The notes under the pieces: model-generated
Told to the model about the DNA's origin: nothing
What the model saw: only the letters and a program-made list of their open reading frames with translations
The model's database searches: none
Translations under genes and position numbers: made by a program
In this document: in pieces, positions 34,386 through 43,535 of the stretch
Layout: each line of letters begins with the position of its first letter
How positions within the stretch are numbered: position 1 is the stretch's first letter
Assembly: GCA_020721965.1 (NCBI GenBank)
Contig: DYLS01000032.1
Span: 1 to 45,355, forward strand
Length of the DNA: 45,355 bases
Reading direction: 5' to 3'
DNA from: Blastopirellula marina
Lineage (GTDB): Bacteria; Planctomycetota; Planctomycetia; Pirellulales; Thermoguttaceae

Positions 34386-37223
34386 TCAGCGGCGGAGGAT
34401 CGTAGTCCTCCGCGTGGCCGTGACCGGTTGCGGCAAGGCGTCGGCCGACAGCTCGGCCAGAATCTCCACCTCTCCCGGGGCAATCGTAGCGACGGATATC
34501 GTGTAGTCGCGACTTTCCCCGGCCGGTAATTCCTCCAGCGGCAAAAAGCGTATCAGACCGGGCTTGAGACCTGTTTCCGCCGGCGTGGGACCGCTCGTTT
34601 CCGCGGCATTCCACGCCAAAGCGGGGGGTAATTGGAGCGTCAAGCGCAGGTTTCGCGCCGCCTGGCTCCCCTCGTTGGCAATCCGGAGAGTGATGGTCTT
34701 GCCCTTGCCCTGGGTGATGGGTTCGTAGCGATCGAGGATCCGCAGCCCGAGATTGGGGGATGTGGGGCGTTCGCGAATCGTGGCCGTGCCGGGCGCCGCC
34801 GGTTGCACCGCCAGGCAGGCGCTGGCTTGACTTAGCGTCCCCGTCGAACCCTCCAGTCTGGCACGGCAGCAGGCATTCGCAGCGCTGGCTACAGCCTTCA
34901 ATTCTACTTGCCGACGAACGGTTTGGCCGGGAGCGATCTCCGTCAGCGACCACACAATCGACTCACCCTCCACTTGCTGGCCGGCGCTGGCCCGAATGGG
35001 TTCAAAGGCTACGTCAAAATCGCAGACCATGCGGACCTGCGACAAGGCCGTCGCGCTGCGGTTCGTGGCCTCCAAGGTAAAAATCCCCAAGCTGCCCAAT
35101 TCCAAGCGTGAAGGACCCGAGACGCGAAGCTCCACCGGCGAGGCAGCGGTTGGAGGTACTGCCCCCGATGCGTCCCCGGCGCCGGTCGATGATGGTGGCA
35201 CGGTGACGTTGGGACGGTCGGGACCGGTACTTGCGTTCGTGGGCGGCGCCGGCACCTCTGGCGCGGCGCCGGGAGTGGCAGCCCCGCCCGTGCCCGACCC
35301 GGAAGAAGGCGGCGCTGTCGGTGGCGGGGAAATGGTCGTGCCAGTTCCGGTCGGAGCCGGTGGAAGTGCGATTGCCGGACCTCCAGTCGATGGCACGGGC
35401 GCGGCGGGGGCGGCGGAGGGCGTGGAACTCCCCCCGGATGCCGCAGGGCTGGTCCCGGTTGCGGGGTCGGCGCCAGTTGCGGGGCCAGTACCGGTTGCGG
35501 GGCCAGTGCCGGTCCCCAAGCCGGGCGCACCGTTGCCGGGCGATGCGGCCCCTCCGACTCCTCCGGCCGCTGCCCCGGACGCCGAGGCTTCCAGACAGGC
35601 CTGCTGCGAGGCCGCAATCCCGCCCGGACCGGTCACCTGAACCGTATGGCACCAGCGGCCTGGCTGGACCACGCGAAACGTGACACCAATGGACTTGGTC
35701 TGGCCGGGTAGGATCGAGCCGGGAAAGTCGCGTTCCACCGACCCTTGGGCAACGCTGTGCTGCAAACCCCGGTCGAAGGTGTCGCGGACCAGTAGCCCGC
35801 TCACAGCCGTCTGGCCGCGATTGCTGATGTCGATGATGAAGCTCACGTCCTGGCCGACCAAAGCCCGATCCGGCCCGCGAACTTGGAGGGTTATCTGTGG
35901 GGCGCCCACGGTCAGGGTAGCGCAATTTCGGGCGGAGATGCCGCCAGCGCCCTGGGCCGTGGCACAGATCGAGTAGCTGCCTGCCGCGGCGATGTCCATA
36001 GCCACATCGAAGTACCGGGTTTCGCCGCTGTTGAGACGGCCGACCTGCCACGATGGCACGCCGTCCGCGAGGGTCGGCGCGGGATTGCCCGAGCGGTAAA
36101 TCGCCCCCGGCGGCAGGGCCACGCTGAGGCTGACTGCATCGGCCGGCAGACTGCCCGAGTTGTTCACCTCGATCCGGAAGGATTGGGCGCCGGGAGCGGC
36201 GGTGCTGGGTCCGGAGACGCGGACATCGAGTTGTGCGCCGGACCAGGTCACGATGGCCGTGCCGCTGCCGACCGTCAATTGTCGGCCGGAGGCCCCTGGG
36301 GTGTCGCCCGGCCGAATGATCTGTACGCTAATTCGAGTCGCTCCGGTGGCTGGTTGAGTCTGGTAGATTTCGGCGGCGGCCTGGCCTGCCGAATCGACCG
36401 GTACCTCCACCACATTGGTCTGGTTCGCCGCAAAGACCGCGGAGGCCCCATCCACGATCTCATACCGCACCTTCCAACCGGAGCAGGGCGTACCGTCGCG
36501 TTGCCGGGTGACCGTGGTGACCAGTTTGTGGCGGGATCCGGCGGGCACGACGGCTGGCCCCGGCAGCGTCCAGTAGGCGTCCGCCCAGTGGATCGTCGCC
36601 GTCTGGATGCGGCGATCCCAGCCGTAAACGCAGGGCACGTACACGTTGACGACCGAGGTTCCCTCCACCGCGCTGGTCACGCTGACCCAGGCCTGGCCCG
36701 GCCGAACGAGCACGTCGTCCGTGGGGGTGACGGTGCCGCGGGTTAAGCGGAGGTAATCGCGGGTGGTGCTGGTGATGACGAAGCGGTCGGTGACTTTGCG
36801 CGGCCGCGTAAAATCGCCGACCAAATAGTCCATGATCCCGGCGCGGTTGAAATCGACGAAGCTGCCCACCCCCGAGTCCGCAAGCGACCATTCCACCCGC
36901 TGGTTCGTGAGCATGTACTGGTCCTGGCCGCGAACGCTCGCCACCAGAATGACCTCGGTGCCCACGGATGCGGCGGTCTCCGCGGGAGTGACGGCGAATT
37001 CGCTGCAATCGCTGGGTCCGATGCGGCCGGGGACTTCGACGAACGGCCCCACCGTTTCTCCCCCACCCGGGGCCAGAATCTGTTGTCCCGAAGGGTCGAT
37101 CGCACTCGGCGGGAGCGTGCAGCCTGCCAGCCAGGCGGACAAAACAATCAGAGCGCAGACTCCCCCCCACGAGCCGAGGTAGGCGGCTCGACGACGCGTG
37201 CCGGGTTGTGCAACTCGGATCAT
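34386..37223 (-). CDS. DUF11-repeat lipoprotein
   Basis: Large exported lipoprotein, about 945 residues. The signal peptide ends at the lipobox LAGC (VLSAWLAGCTLPPSA). The N-terminal 330 residues hold two or three immunoglobulin-like beta domains. At least four DUF11/conserved-repeat modules follow (LDVRVSGPSTAAPGAQSFRI, ITLQVRGPDRALVGQDVSF, VELRVSGPSRLELGSLGIF, and LGLRILDRYEPITQGKGKTI), each followed by a Ser/Gly-rich strand pattern. Between the second and third is a Gly/Pro/Thr/Ala-rich linker of about 130 residues that contains a TGPATG-type repeat. Such proteins are common in planctomycete cell envelopes, probably as surface spacers or binding proteins. ATG 37223 is the likely start; a GGGGGG tract lies about 15 bases upstream, so this is not certain, and the ORF is open to 37268. 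Confidence 0.85.
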   Translation of the reverse strand: MIRVAQPGTRRRAAYLGSWGGVCALIVLSAWLAGCTLPPSAIDPSGQQILAPGGGETVGPFVEVPGRIGPSDCSEFAVTPAETAASVGTEVILVASVRGQDQYMLTNQRVEWSLADSGVGSFVDFNRAGIMDYLVGDFTRPRKVTDRFVITSTTRDYLRLTRGTVTPTDDVLVRPGQAWVSVTSAVEGTSVVNVYVPCVYGWDRRIQTATIHWADAYWTLPGPAVVPAGSRHKLVTTVTRQRDGTPCSGWKVRYEIVDGASAVFAANQTNVVEVPVDSAGQAAAEIYQTQPATGATRISVQIIRPGDTPGASGRQLTVGSGTAIVTWSGAQLDVRVSGPSTAAPGAQSFRIEVNNSGSLPADAVSLSVALPPGAIYRSGNPAPTLADGVPSWQVGRLNSGETRYFDVAMDIAAAGSYSICATAQGAGGISARNCATLTVGAPQITLQVRGPDRALVGQDVSFIIDISNRGQTAVSGLLVRDTFDRGLQHSVAQGSVERDFPGSILPGQTKSIGVTFRVVQPGRWCHTVQVTGPGGIAASQQACLEASASGAAAGGVGGAASPGNGAPGLGTGTGPATGTGPATGADPATGTSPAASGGSSTPSAAPAAPVPSTGGPAIALPPAPTGTGTTISPPPTAPPSSGSGTGGAATPGAAPEVPAPPTNASTGPDRPNVTVPPSSTGAGDASGAVPPTAASPVELRVSGPSRLELGSLGIFTLEATNRSATALSQVRMVCDFDVAFEPIRASAGQQVEGESIVWSLTEIAPGQTVRRQVELKAVASAANACCRARLEGSTGTLSQASACLAVQPAAPGTATIRERPTSPNLGLRILDRYEPITQGKGKTITLRIANEGSQAARNLRLTLQLPPALAWNAAETSGPTPAETGLKPGLIRFLPLEELPAGESRDYTISVATIAPGEVEILAELSADALPQPVTATRRTTILRR
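35446..35517. repeat. 18-bp tandem repeat in the linker of the DUF11 lipoprotein
   Basis: GTTGCGGGG recurs at exact 18-base steps at 35458, 35476 and 35494, with a diverged copy further on. On the coding (minus) strand it encodes the six-residue unit TGPATG. Being in-frame, copy-number changes would alter only linker length. Confidence 0.75.
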
Positions 37224-37852
37224 ACCATCAATGAGTTGTTCCCCCCTGCTGTATCGCCTCGATGGCAACTATCGCCTCACCCAGCCGCAACCCAAACGTC
37301 GGCCGCCGCCGCAACTCCGTACGGTACGTGGGATGGGTCGGGCACATCGGGCCGCTTGCCAATCCGGGGCTATGCTGACAGGTATTGGGCGGACCGGATG
37401 CCAGCCCCTTCGTCCGCTAACGGTTCCATCGTACCCGAAGTCACCCTGGTTTGAGTTCGGCATCATGTCGGCCACATAAACCGAACGAGAATCCGCCGAG
37501 CTTGCAGTATGATAGAAAGTTGTCGTTTTTTTCAAAAGATCAGTTTGGAGAGATTGGGACAGTTGGGTGACAAATGCGAGCACTAGTGCAACTCACGACC
37601 CACCAGCGTGAGCTGGTGCTGGAGCAAACGCGCACAGAAGAGCCATCAGCATAAGCTGGTGGTGAATAGAAATGTGAGCCACCAGCGTGAGCTGGTGGTG
37701 GTTGCACTGCCGGGGCGTGCTCGTCGCTGCTTATTGATTGTAATCGGGCGCCATGAATGGCACAATATGGCTTGACTAAGGGGAGTATCGCCGCGACAGG
37801 AGGTCCCGGCGAGAACGGTTCACTCGCATCCGAATTGCTAGGAGGGAAAGCC
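37224..37852. other. Divergent intergenic region with hairpin array
   Basis: This 629-bp gap lies between the DUF11 lipoprotein and the FucI-like gene. It holds the type A hairpin triplet at 37600-37698. The ribosome-binding site AGGAGG lies eight bases before ATG 37853. No other feature is supported. Confidence 0.45.
37600..37698. repeat. Triplet array of type A hairpins
   Basis: Three copies in one orientation: CCACCAGC-GTGA-GCTGGTG (37600-37618), CCATCAGC-ATAA-GCTGGTGG (37643-37662) and CCACCAGC-GTGA-GCTGGTGG (37679-37698). The starts are 43 and 36 bp apart. Loop and stem changes keep the pairing mostly intact. The spacers are A-rich. Confidence 0.85.
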
Positions 37853-39427
37853 ATGGACACTCGCCATCCGCTGCCCAAGGGAAAGGTTTTGACGCATTGC
37901 TGCCCGTGTGGTCACGATCACACGGCATCCCCACAAGGAGTGGAGGGATTGGATCGCAGGGTATTCTTAGGCGGCATGAGCGGGGCCGCCTTGGGTATCG
38001 CGGCCTTGAGCGGTCTGAGCTGGGCGAGCGGCCTGCAATCGGCCGAATTGCCTACGCCTCCCCCGCGGAAGCCCCTCAAGGTGAAGCCCGTCTTTTTGTA
38101 TCAGGTGTACCAAAAAACGCCCCAGACCAGTTGGCGTCCTTGGGGTGGGGTGCAAACCGAGGATGACGCCCGAGTGGAAGTCGCCCGAATCAACGGCGAA
38201 TTGCAGGCCCTTTCTGGCAAGGCCGACTTCCCCTTGGAAATCGCCCCTTTGACGGCCACACGCAACGCCGGCGAACTGGCCGCCATGCCGGACGTGCAGC
38301 AGGCCGACGCCCTCCTCGTTTACGCCTGCGATGGCGATCTCAGTCAGCTCGCGGCCCTCAAGAAGGACACGATCTTTTTCTTGCGGCACAAGTCAGGCCC
38401 CGTGTATCTGTATTATGAAATCATCAGCCCGCGATTTCTCCGCCAACACACCGACGAATTGAAGGTGGCGGGCATGGATCACGATGACGTCGTGGTGGAT
38501 GACTGCGACGAAGTGCTGTGGCGGCTGCGGGCGCTGTGCGGACTGAAGAACACTCGCAACACGCGGATCGTGGCGGTGGGTGGAGCCGGCGGTTGGGCCC
38601 AGCCCAGCCAGGTCATCATCGAACTCGTGAAAAAGGTCTGGGGCATGGAGATTCTGGAGGTCAGCTATCCCGACCTGAAAAAGATGATCGAGGATGCCCG
38701 GGCCGATTCCGCCGCCATGGCCTTGGCGGAGCAGCGCACGGATGCCTACCTCAGCGATCCCCACGTGAGTATGGAAACGGACCGCGTCTTCCTCCGCAAC
38801 GCCTTCGTGCTGGAACACGTCTTCCGGAAAATCATGCAGCAGGCCGACTGCCGGATGATTACGGTGCTGCATTGCATGGGCACCATCATGCCGGTGGCGG
38901 AGACCTCCGCCTGCATGGTCCTCAGCACGCTGAACGACGGTGGCTACCTGGCCTTCTGCGAGTCCGACTTCGTGCTGATTCCGGCGGGAATCCTCATGGC
39001 CTCGATCTCGGGCAGGCCGCCGTTCATGAATGATCCCACGTATCCGCACCAGGGCGTGATCACGCTGGCACATTGCACGGCGCCACGTAAAATGAATGGG
39101 AAAGACGCCGAGCCGGTCCGCGTCATGACGCACTTCGAGTCGGACTACGGAGCCGCCCCCAAGGTCGAGATGAGCAACGGCACGGTGGTCACGAACATTC
39201 TGCCGGACTTCAAGTCGCAGCGTTGGGTGGGGCTGTTGGGCGAGATCGTGGCCCATCCCTTCCTCCCCATCTGCCGCTCGCAGATCGACGTGGCCTTTAA
39301 GTGCGATAGCAATCTGCTGGCAGAGAGAATGCCGGGTTTTCACTGGATGACGATCTACGGTGACTATTTGAAAGAGGCGGCCTACGCGGCCAAGCGGGTG
39401 GGCATTCAGGTGGAAATCCTCGGCTGA
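37853..39427 (+). CDS. Tat-exported L-fucose isomerase-like protein
   Basis: Protein of the L-fucose/L-arabinose isomerase superfamily carrying a twin-arginine signal: DRRVFLGGMSG followed by a hydrophobic stretch, preceded by an unusual n-region with a CCPCGHDH cluster. The FucI-like core includes VGGAGGWAQPSQVIIELVKK, HCMGTIMPVAETSACMVLST, FCESDFVLIPAGILMASISG, then RPPFMNDPTYPHQ and LAHCTAPRKM. Isomerases of this fold bind Mn2+ through Glu, Asp and His; ESD and HC are candidates. The ATG 37853 start is well supported by AGGAGG eight bases upstream. The ORF opens at 37757. Substrate and even isomerase activity are unproven: proteins of this type in planctomycetes are often annotated only as FucI-like domain proteins. 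Confidence 0.82.
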   Translation: MDTRHPLPKGKVLTHCCPCGHDHTASPQGVEGLDRRVFLGGMSGAALGIAALSGLSWASGLQSAELPTPPPRKPLKVKPVFLYQVYQKTPQTSWRPWGGVQTEDDARVEVARINGELQALSGKADFPLEIAPLTATRNAGELAAMPDVQQADALLVYACDGDLSQLAALKKDTIFFLRHKSGPVYLYYEIISPRFLRQHTDELKVAGMDHDDVVVDDCDEVLWRLRALCGLKNTRNTRIVAVGGAGGWAQPSQVIIELVKKVWGMEILEVSYPDLKKMIEDARADSAAMALAEQRTDAYLSDPHVSMETDRVFLRNAFVLEHVFRKIMQQADCRMITVLHCMGTIMPVAETSACMVLSTLNDGGYLAFCESDFVLIPAGILMASISGRPPFMNDPTYPHQGVITLAHCTAPRKMNGKDAEPVRVMTHFESDYGAAPKVEMSNGTVVTNILPDFKSQRWVGLLGEIVAHPFLPICRSQIDVAFKCDSNLLAERMPGFHWMTIYGDYLKEAAYAAKRVGIQVEILG

Positions 39428-39489
39428 AGCGAAGCGTCACCGCGAGGGCGGCGGGGCCGAACGAAATACGGATTCCCGATAGCGCACCG

Positions 39490-40215
39490 ATGATACCACG
39501 CGGCGAAGACCAGCACGGACCGCATCTGTCGCCCTCGCGATTCTTTCCGCCCGCTCAAACGGCGTCGCCCGAGGGCATCGTCGCGCTGGGCGGCGACCTG
39601 CGCGCCGAGCTGCTCTTGGACGCCTATGCCCACGGGATCTTCCCCTGGCCCGCCGACGAAACTTCGCCCATCATCTGGGCCTCGCTGGACCCCCGCGCCA
39701 TCTTCGAGTTCGACCGCATCCACATCCCCCGGCGCCTCTTGCGACTGTTGCGCCAAGGCCGTTTCCAGGTCACTTGCGATAGAGATTTTGCGCGGGTCAT
39801 TCGCGAGTGCGCCACCGCCGGCTGCCGCGCCGATCAGACGTGGATCACCTCGGCGATGATTCGGGGGTATAGGCGGTTGCATCGGCTGGGCTTCGCGCAC
39901 AGTGTGGAAGTGTGGGAGGGCGAGCAACTGGTCGGTGGCGTGTACGGCGTGGCCCTGGCCGGATTGTTCGCCGCCGAGTCGATGTTCCATACCCGCTCCA
40001 ACGCCTCGAAGGTCGGGCTGCTGCACCTCCTGTTTCACTTGCTGGCCAAAGGTTACCGGTTGGTCGATATCCAGATGCTGACGCCCGTGACGCAGGCCCT
40101 GGGTGCCCGCGAAATCTCTCGCAATGACTATCTGCGGCGCCTGGCCGTGGCCCTGCAATGTGCGGCTGAATTCGGGACGGAATTGGACCTCTCCTTGGCT
40201 CCCTGGCGCGGATAG
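39490..40215 (+). CDS. aat: Leucyl/phenylalanyl-tRNA-protein transferase
   Basis: Transfers Leu or Phe from aminoacyl-tRNA to proteins with N-terminal Lys or Arg, marking them for the N-end rule Clp degradation pathway. The family features are PSRFFPPAQTASPEGIVALG, DAYAHGIFPWP and SPIIWASLDPRAIF, then GCRADQTWITSAMIRGYRRL, HSVEVWEGEQLVGGVYGVAL and FAAESMFHTRSNASKVGLLH. The length of 241 residues is normal. The start has no strong ribosome-binding site. It follows the FucI-like gene by 62 bases on the same strand and may be read from the same transcript; clpC is 15 kb away in the window. Confidence 0.96.
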   Translation: MIPRGEDQHGPHLSPSRFFPPAQTASPEGIVALGGDLRAELLLDAYAHGIFPWPADETSPIIWASLDPRAIFEFDRIHIPRRLLRLLRQGRFQVTCDRDFARVIRECATAGCRADQTWITSAMIRGYRRLHRLGFAHSVEVWEGEQLVGGVYGVALAGLFAAESMFHTRSNASKVGLLHLLFHLLAKGYRLVDIQMLTPVTQALGAREISRNDYLRRLAVALQCAAEFGTELDLSLAPWRG

Positions 40216-40638
40216 TCCGACAGGGCAACGTCCGCCCGATTGCAGGATGTGCCCAGCATATCTTGCGGATCGCTCTGTCCCGTCACCGCAACATCAACTC
40301 TGGCTCATCCCCCCGAAGCTCAACCTGTCTCATTACCGCCTGTCTCACTACCGCAACATCAGCTAGGTCTCATCACCGCAACATCAATGCTGCCCTGTCA
40401 CCGCAAGATCGAGATGTTGCGCCACGCCAACAATTGCGCTGTCGTAATAAGGCGGGGCGAGCGTGGCCTTTCCGTCCCCGACCGCCCACAATAAAATCAA
40501 GTTTTCCCCACCACGGCGGCGCGATCGCCGCGATCCGCCTCCCGCCGCGCGTCCCTTGGACCGGGCGGCGTCGCGCATCGTAGTGATATCACTCGGTGGG
40601 GAACCCTTTCCACCCGCAGTCTCCCATCGAGGTGATTC
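40216..40638. other. Intergenic region with 25-bp repeats
   Basis: 423 bp between aat and leuB. The first 200 bases are dominated by the degenerate repeat array listed separately. The rest holds the leuB ribosome-binding site (GAGGTG, about six bases before ATG 40639). No gene is supported in this part. Confidence 0.5.
40275..40422. repeat. Degenerate 25-bp tandem repeat array
   Basis: ACCGCAACATCA or close variants begin at 40350, 40375 and 40400, exactly 25 bases apart, with a further copy at 40285 and shortened or diverged pieces between (TCATTACCGC at about 40329). The last unit ends in GATGTTGCG (40412-40420), the inverse of CGCAACATC. Units are adjacent without unique spacers, so it is not a CRISPR. 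Confidence 0.75.
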
Positions 40639-41718
40639 ATGGCAGAAAAAAAGCTCTTGCGCGTGGCGGTCATCGGGGGCGATGGCACCGGTCCCGAGGT
40701 CACGGCGGAATCGGTCAAGGTTCTCAAGGCCGTGGCCCGCCTGGAGAATTTCGACATCCAGTTCCGGGAATTCGACTTGGGTGGTGAACGATACCTGAAG
40801 ACCGGCGAGGTCCTGCCGGAGTCGGTCTTTCAGGAAATCAAGACCTTCCCTGCCATTCTGCTGGGCGCCATCGGGCATCCCCAGGTGCCGCCGGGAGTCC
40901 TGGAACGCGGCCTGCTCCTCGAGCTGCGCTTCCGTCTGGATCAATACATCAACCTCCGACCGGTGAAGCTCTATCCGGGGGTGGAAACGCCGCTCAAGGG
41001 CAAAGGCCCCAACGACATCGACTTCGTCGTCGTCCGCGAGAATACCGAGGACCTATACACCGGTGTTGGCGGATTCTTGAAGAAGGGCACGCCAGACGAA
41101 GTCGCCACGCAAACGGCGATCTTCACGCGAAAGGGGTGCGAGCGGTGCATCCGCTGGGCCTTCGAATATACCCGCAAACGCAACGCCAAAAAGCGGCTTA
41201 CCTTGGTGGCCAAGACCAACGTCTTGACCTTCGGCCACGACCTGTGGTGGCGGACCTTTCAAGAGGTCGCCAAAGAGTACCCGGACATCCAGACCGACTA
41301 CAACCACGTGGACGCCTGCTGCATGTGGATGGTCAAGAATCCGGAATTCTACGATGTGATCGTCACGACCAATATGTTCGGCGACATCATCACCGACCTG
41401 GCCGCGATCTTGCAAGGCGGGATGGGCGTGGCCGCGGGGGGGAACCTCAATCCGGATCCCGGCGGGACCAGCATGTTCGAGCCGATGGGGGGCAGTGCTC
41501 CCAAATACACCGGCAAGGGCGCCATCAATCCGATCGCCGCCATCGCCGCCGGTGGGATGCTGCTGGAACACTCCGGCTTCGAGGCCGCCGCCGCCCGAGT
41601 TCACAAGGCCATTCAGGTCGTGACCGGCACCAAGATGAAGAGCCAGGCGGCGGGCAAGATGGGCTACTCGACCTCCCAGATCGGCGACCTGGTCGTCGAG
41701 GCCCTGCACACGGTTTGA
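40639..41718 (+). CDS. leuB: 3-isopropylmalate dehydrogenase
   Basis: NAD-dependent beta-decarboxylating dehydrogenase; the third step of leucine synthesis. The sequence shows IGGDGTGPEV at the N-terminus, LELRFRLDQYINLRPVKLYP (substrate-arm segment with the Arg pair), VRENTEDLYTGV, and the Lys/Asp catalytic set (VAKTNVLTF, then TTNMFGDIITDLAAILQGG). Dinucleotide-site features GGSAPKYTGKGAINP complete it. The substrate-arm wording resembles the actinobacterial LeuB type more than isocitrate dehydrogenase, but closely related tartrate or isocitrate dehydrogenases cannot be fully excluded. 359 residues. The ribosome-binding site GAGGTG precedes the ATG. No leuC, leuD or leuA is adjacent. Confidence 0.9.
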   Translation: MAEKKLLRVAVIGGDGTGPEVTAESVKVLKAVARLENFDIQFREFDLGGERYLKTGEVLPESVFQEIKTFPAILLGAIGHPQVPPGVLERGLLLELRFRLDQYINLRPVKLYPGVETPLKGKGPNDIDFVVVRENTEDLYTGVGGFLKKGTPDEVATQTAIFTRKGCERCIRWAFEYTRKRNAKKRLTLVAKTNVLTFGHDLWWRTFQEVAKEYPDIQTDYNHVDACCMWMVKNPEFYDVIVTTNMFGDIITDLAAILQGGMGVAAGGNLNPDPGGTSMFEPMGGSAPKYTGKGAINPIAAIAAGGMLLEHSGFEAAAARVHKAIQVVTGTKMKSQAAGKMGYSTSQIGDLVVEALHTV

Positions 41719-41807
41719 TTTTCCGCTCGTGGAACCTGCGCGGTGTCGCGCCGCATCGACCACGACATCGCGGGGTTCCCAGGAACAATCCGCGGCTGCG
41801 GGCAGGG

Positions 41808-41831
41808 CGTTTTTACACGCGCGTAAAAACG
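41808..41831. terminator. Perfect palindromic hairpin between convergent genes
   Basis: CGTTTTTAC (41808-41816), loop ACGCGC, GTAAAAACG (41823-41831). It lies in the gap between the convergent ends of leuB and corA, so it could end both transcripts, although the T-runs are inside the stem instead of after it. A protein-binding palindrome is the alternative. Confidence 0.45.
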
Positions 41832-41856
41832 GCCCGTGTTGCGCACGATTCCACCC

Positions 41857-41868
41857 GTGGACGGTTAC
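41857..41868 (+). repeat. Recurrent motif, partial copy
   Basis: GTGGACGGTTAC differs by one base from the core GTGAACGGTTAC found at 13126 and 43624. It lies downstream of the leuB-corA hairpin. Confidence 0.5.
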
Positions 41869-41965
41869 GATTTTCCCCGATGAGGCGCCCCGATGAGGCG
41901 CAGGGAGCGGGCTGGCCGGAGCGCCCCGTGCCTCGGGCCTTGCGATTCCGACCGCGGTTCATGGC

Positions 41966-43207
41966 TTACGCGCTGTCCGCGACCGCATCGTTCGGGCGGC
42001 GTTTCGCGATTGACGAGTCGGTGGGGGCTGCCCCTTTGCCTTCCGAAGCCCCGGCCTCGCTGCCATGGTTGGGATCAGCCTGCGTGGTGGCAAACACGTC
42101 TTCCCTTCGCCCGATCCAACCGCGACGGTAAAAGGTGTACATCATCCCCGCCGCCACGAGCAGCATCAAGCCCAGGGCGAAGGGATATCCCCAGGTCCAT
42201 CGCAACTCGGGCATATTCCACGGTGAGACGTCGGGATCGAAATTCATCCCGTAAACGCCGGCAATGAAGCTCAGCGGAATGAACAGCGTGGCCATCACGG
42301 AAAGCCATTTCATGACCTCGTTCATGCGGTTGCTGATCAGCGAAATGCAGTAATCGCGGAGGTCGGCGCACATTTCCCGATAGGTCTCGATCAGTTCCAC
42401 GATGGCCGTGACGTGGTCGATGCAGTCGCGGAGATGGAGGCGGGTATCGGGGCTGAGGAAACGATCCTGGCGGGCCAGCGCCTGCAAGGCGTCGCGGTGC
42501 GGCCAAACGGCCCGCCGCAGAAACAGCAATTCCCGCCGTAGATCGTGAATGGCGTGCAGCACCGAACGCGGATCGGAAGTCGCCGCCTGCTCGTCGATCA
42601 CGTCGATACGGTCTCCAAACTGCTCGAGAATCGGAAAGAAGGCGTCCACCGTCAAGTCCAGGAGCGAATAGGCCAGATAGTCGGCGCCCGCCGCGCGGAG
42701 CGACGAGCTGGGGTCGCGGAGTCGATTGCGGACCAAGTAAAAGGCATCCCCCGGTCGCGGTTGAAAAGTGACCAGCAGCCCCTTGCGCAGGAACATGCTG
42801 ATCTGCTCGGTTTCCAGCCCGTCGCGGATGTGCGGCCAGCGGGCCACGATGAACAGCCAGTCTCCGTACTCCTCCACCTTGGCGCGTTGGTGCGAGTGAA
42901 TCACGTCCTCCAGGGCCAAAGCATGGAGGCCGAGGGTTCGGCCGATCTGCGCCAGCATCACGGCGTCGCCCGTCCCGTCCACGTCGATCCAGGTGGTGCC
43001 CGCCTCTGCGGAGGGAGGCAGGTCTTCCACCCGAGAAATCCTGCGCTCCGTGCAACTCTCGGCGTCGAACACGGTGCATGTGATGCGGAGCGGCCCGGCG
43101 GCAGGTTCCGAGACCAGAGTGCCGGGCGGCGCCCCCGGCGGCGTGCGACGGTGGAAGCCGTGGCGGCGAGACTTGGCGGGGCCTTGGCGACGATTCTTGG
43201 GTTTCAT
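41966..43207 (-). CDS. corA: CorA-type magnesium/cobalt transporter
   Basis: Homopentameric inner-membrane divalent-cation channel. A basic N-terminal extension of about 40 residues precedes the cytoplasmic domain. The C-terminal two-helix module contains SVMATLFIPLSFIAGVYGMN, including the signature YGMNF and the first transmembrane helix, then FALGLMLLVAAGMMYTFYRR as the second. The long helices include RDALQALARQDRFLSPDTRL and YREMCADLRDYCISLISNRM. An acidic C-terminal tail follows the second helix, which is longer than usual. 413 residues. It is convergent with leuB and divergent from the ThuA gene. The start at 43207 has only a weak ribosome-binding site (GGGACGG). Confidence 0.95.
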   Translation of the reverse strand: MKPKNRRQGPAKSRRHGFHRRTPPGAPPGTLVSEPAAGPLRITCTVFDAESCTERRISRVEDLPPSAEAGTTWIDVDGTGDAVMLAQIGRTLGLHALALEDVIHSHQRAKVEEYGDWLFIVARWPHIRDGLETEQISMFLRKGLLVTFQPRPGDAFYLVRNRLRDPSSSLRAAGADYLAYSLLDLTVDAFFPILEQFGDRIDVIDEQAATSDPRSVLHAIHDLRRELLFLRRAVWPHRDALQALARQDRFLSPDTRLHLRDCIDHVTAIVELIETYREMCADLRDYCISLISNRMNEVMKWLSVMATLFIPLSFIAGVYGMNFDPDVSPWNMPELRWTWGYPFALGLMLLVAAGMMYTFYRRGWIGRREDVFATTQADPNHGSEAGASEGKGAAPTDSSIAKRRPNDAVADSA

Positions 43208-43535
43208 GGCAGCCGTCCCGGGGCGAATAACCGAAGTGCAACAATCGACCGCGCTGTCCCTGAGAAAGACGTCCTGCGATCGTTGACGCTTGAGCCTTCC
43301 CCTCGCTCCCTTTCCACGCGGTTCACGCAGTTCTCCAGCGCAGGGTTGTGTTCTTGTACCTCGACATCGTGTGCTGATGGGGCATGACGCCTCGCAACCT
43401 GCGCCGGGCGCATCATGCCATCAGGCCGACGGTGCCCTGTACTATTCTTCGCTGTATCCTGCAACTCTGATTATTCTCACGCCGTGCTCGCAATGCGATT
43501 GCCTCGCACAGCCGTACCTTCAAAAGCGGTACCGC

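Noticed and set aside
40348-40422. Possible CRISPR array from the 25-bp repeats (also 43536-43610 and 12967-13088)
   Set aside because: Units abut directly without unique spacers, are degenerate, and no cas gene is in the window.
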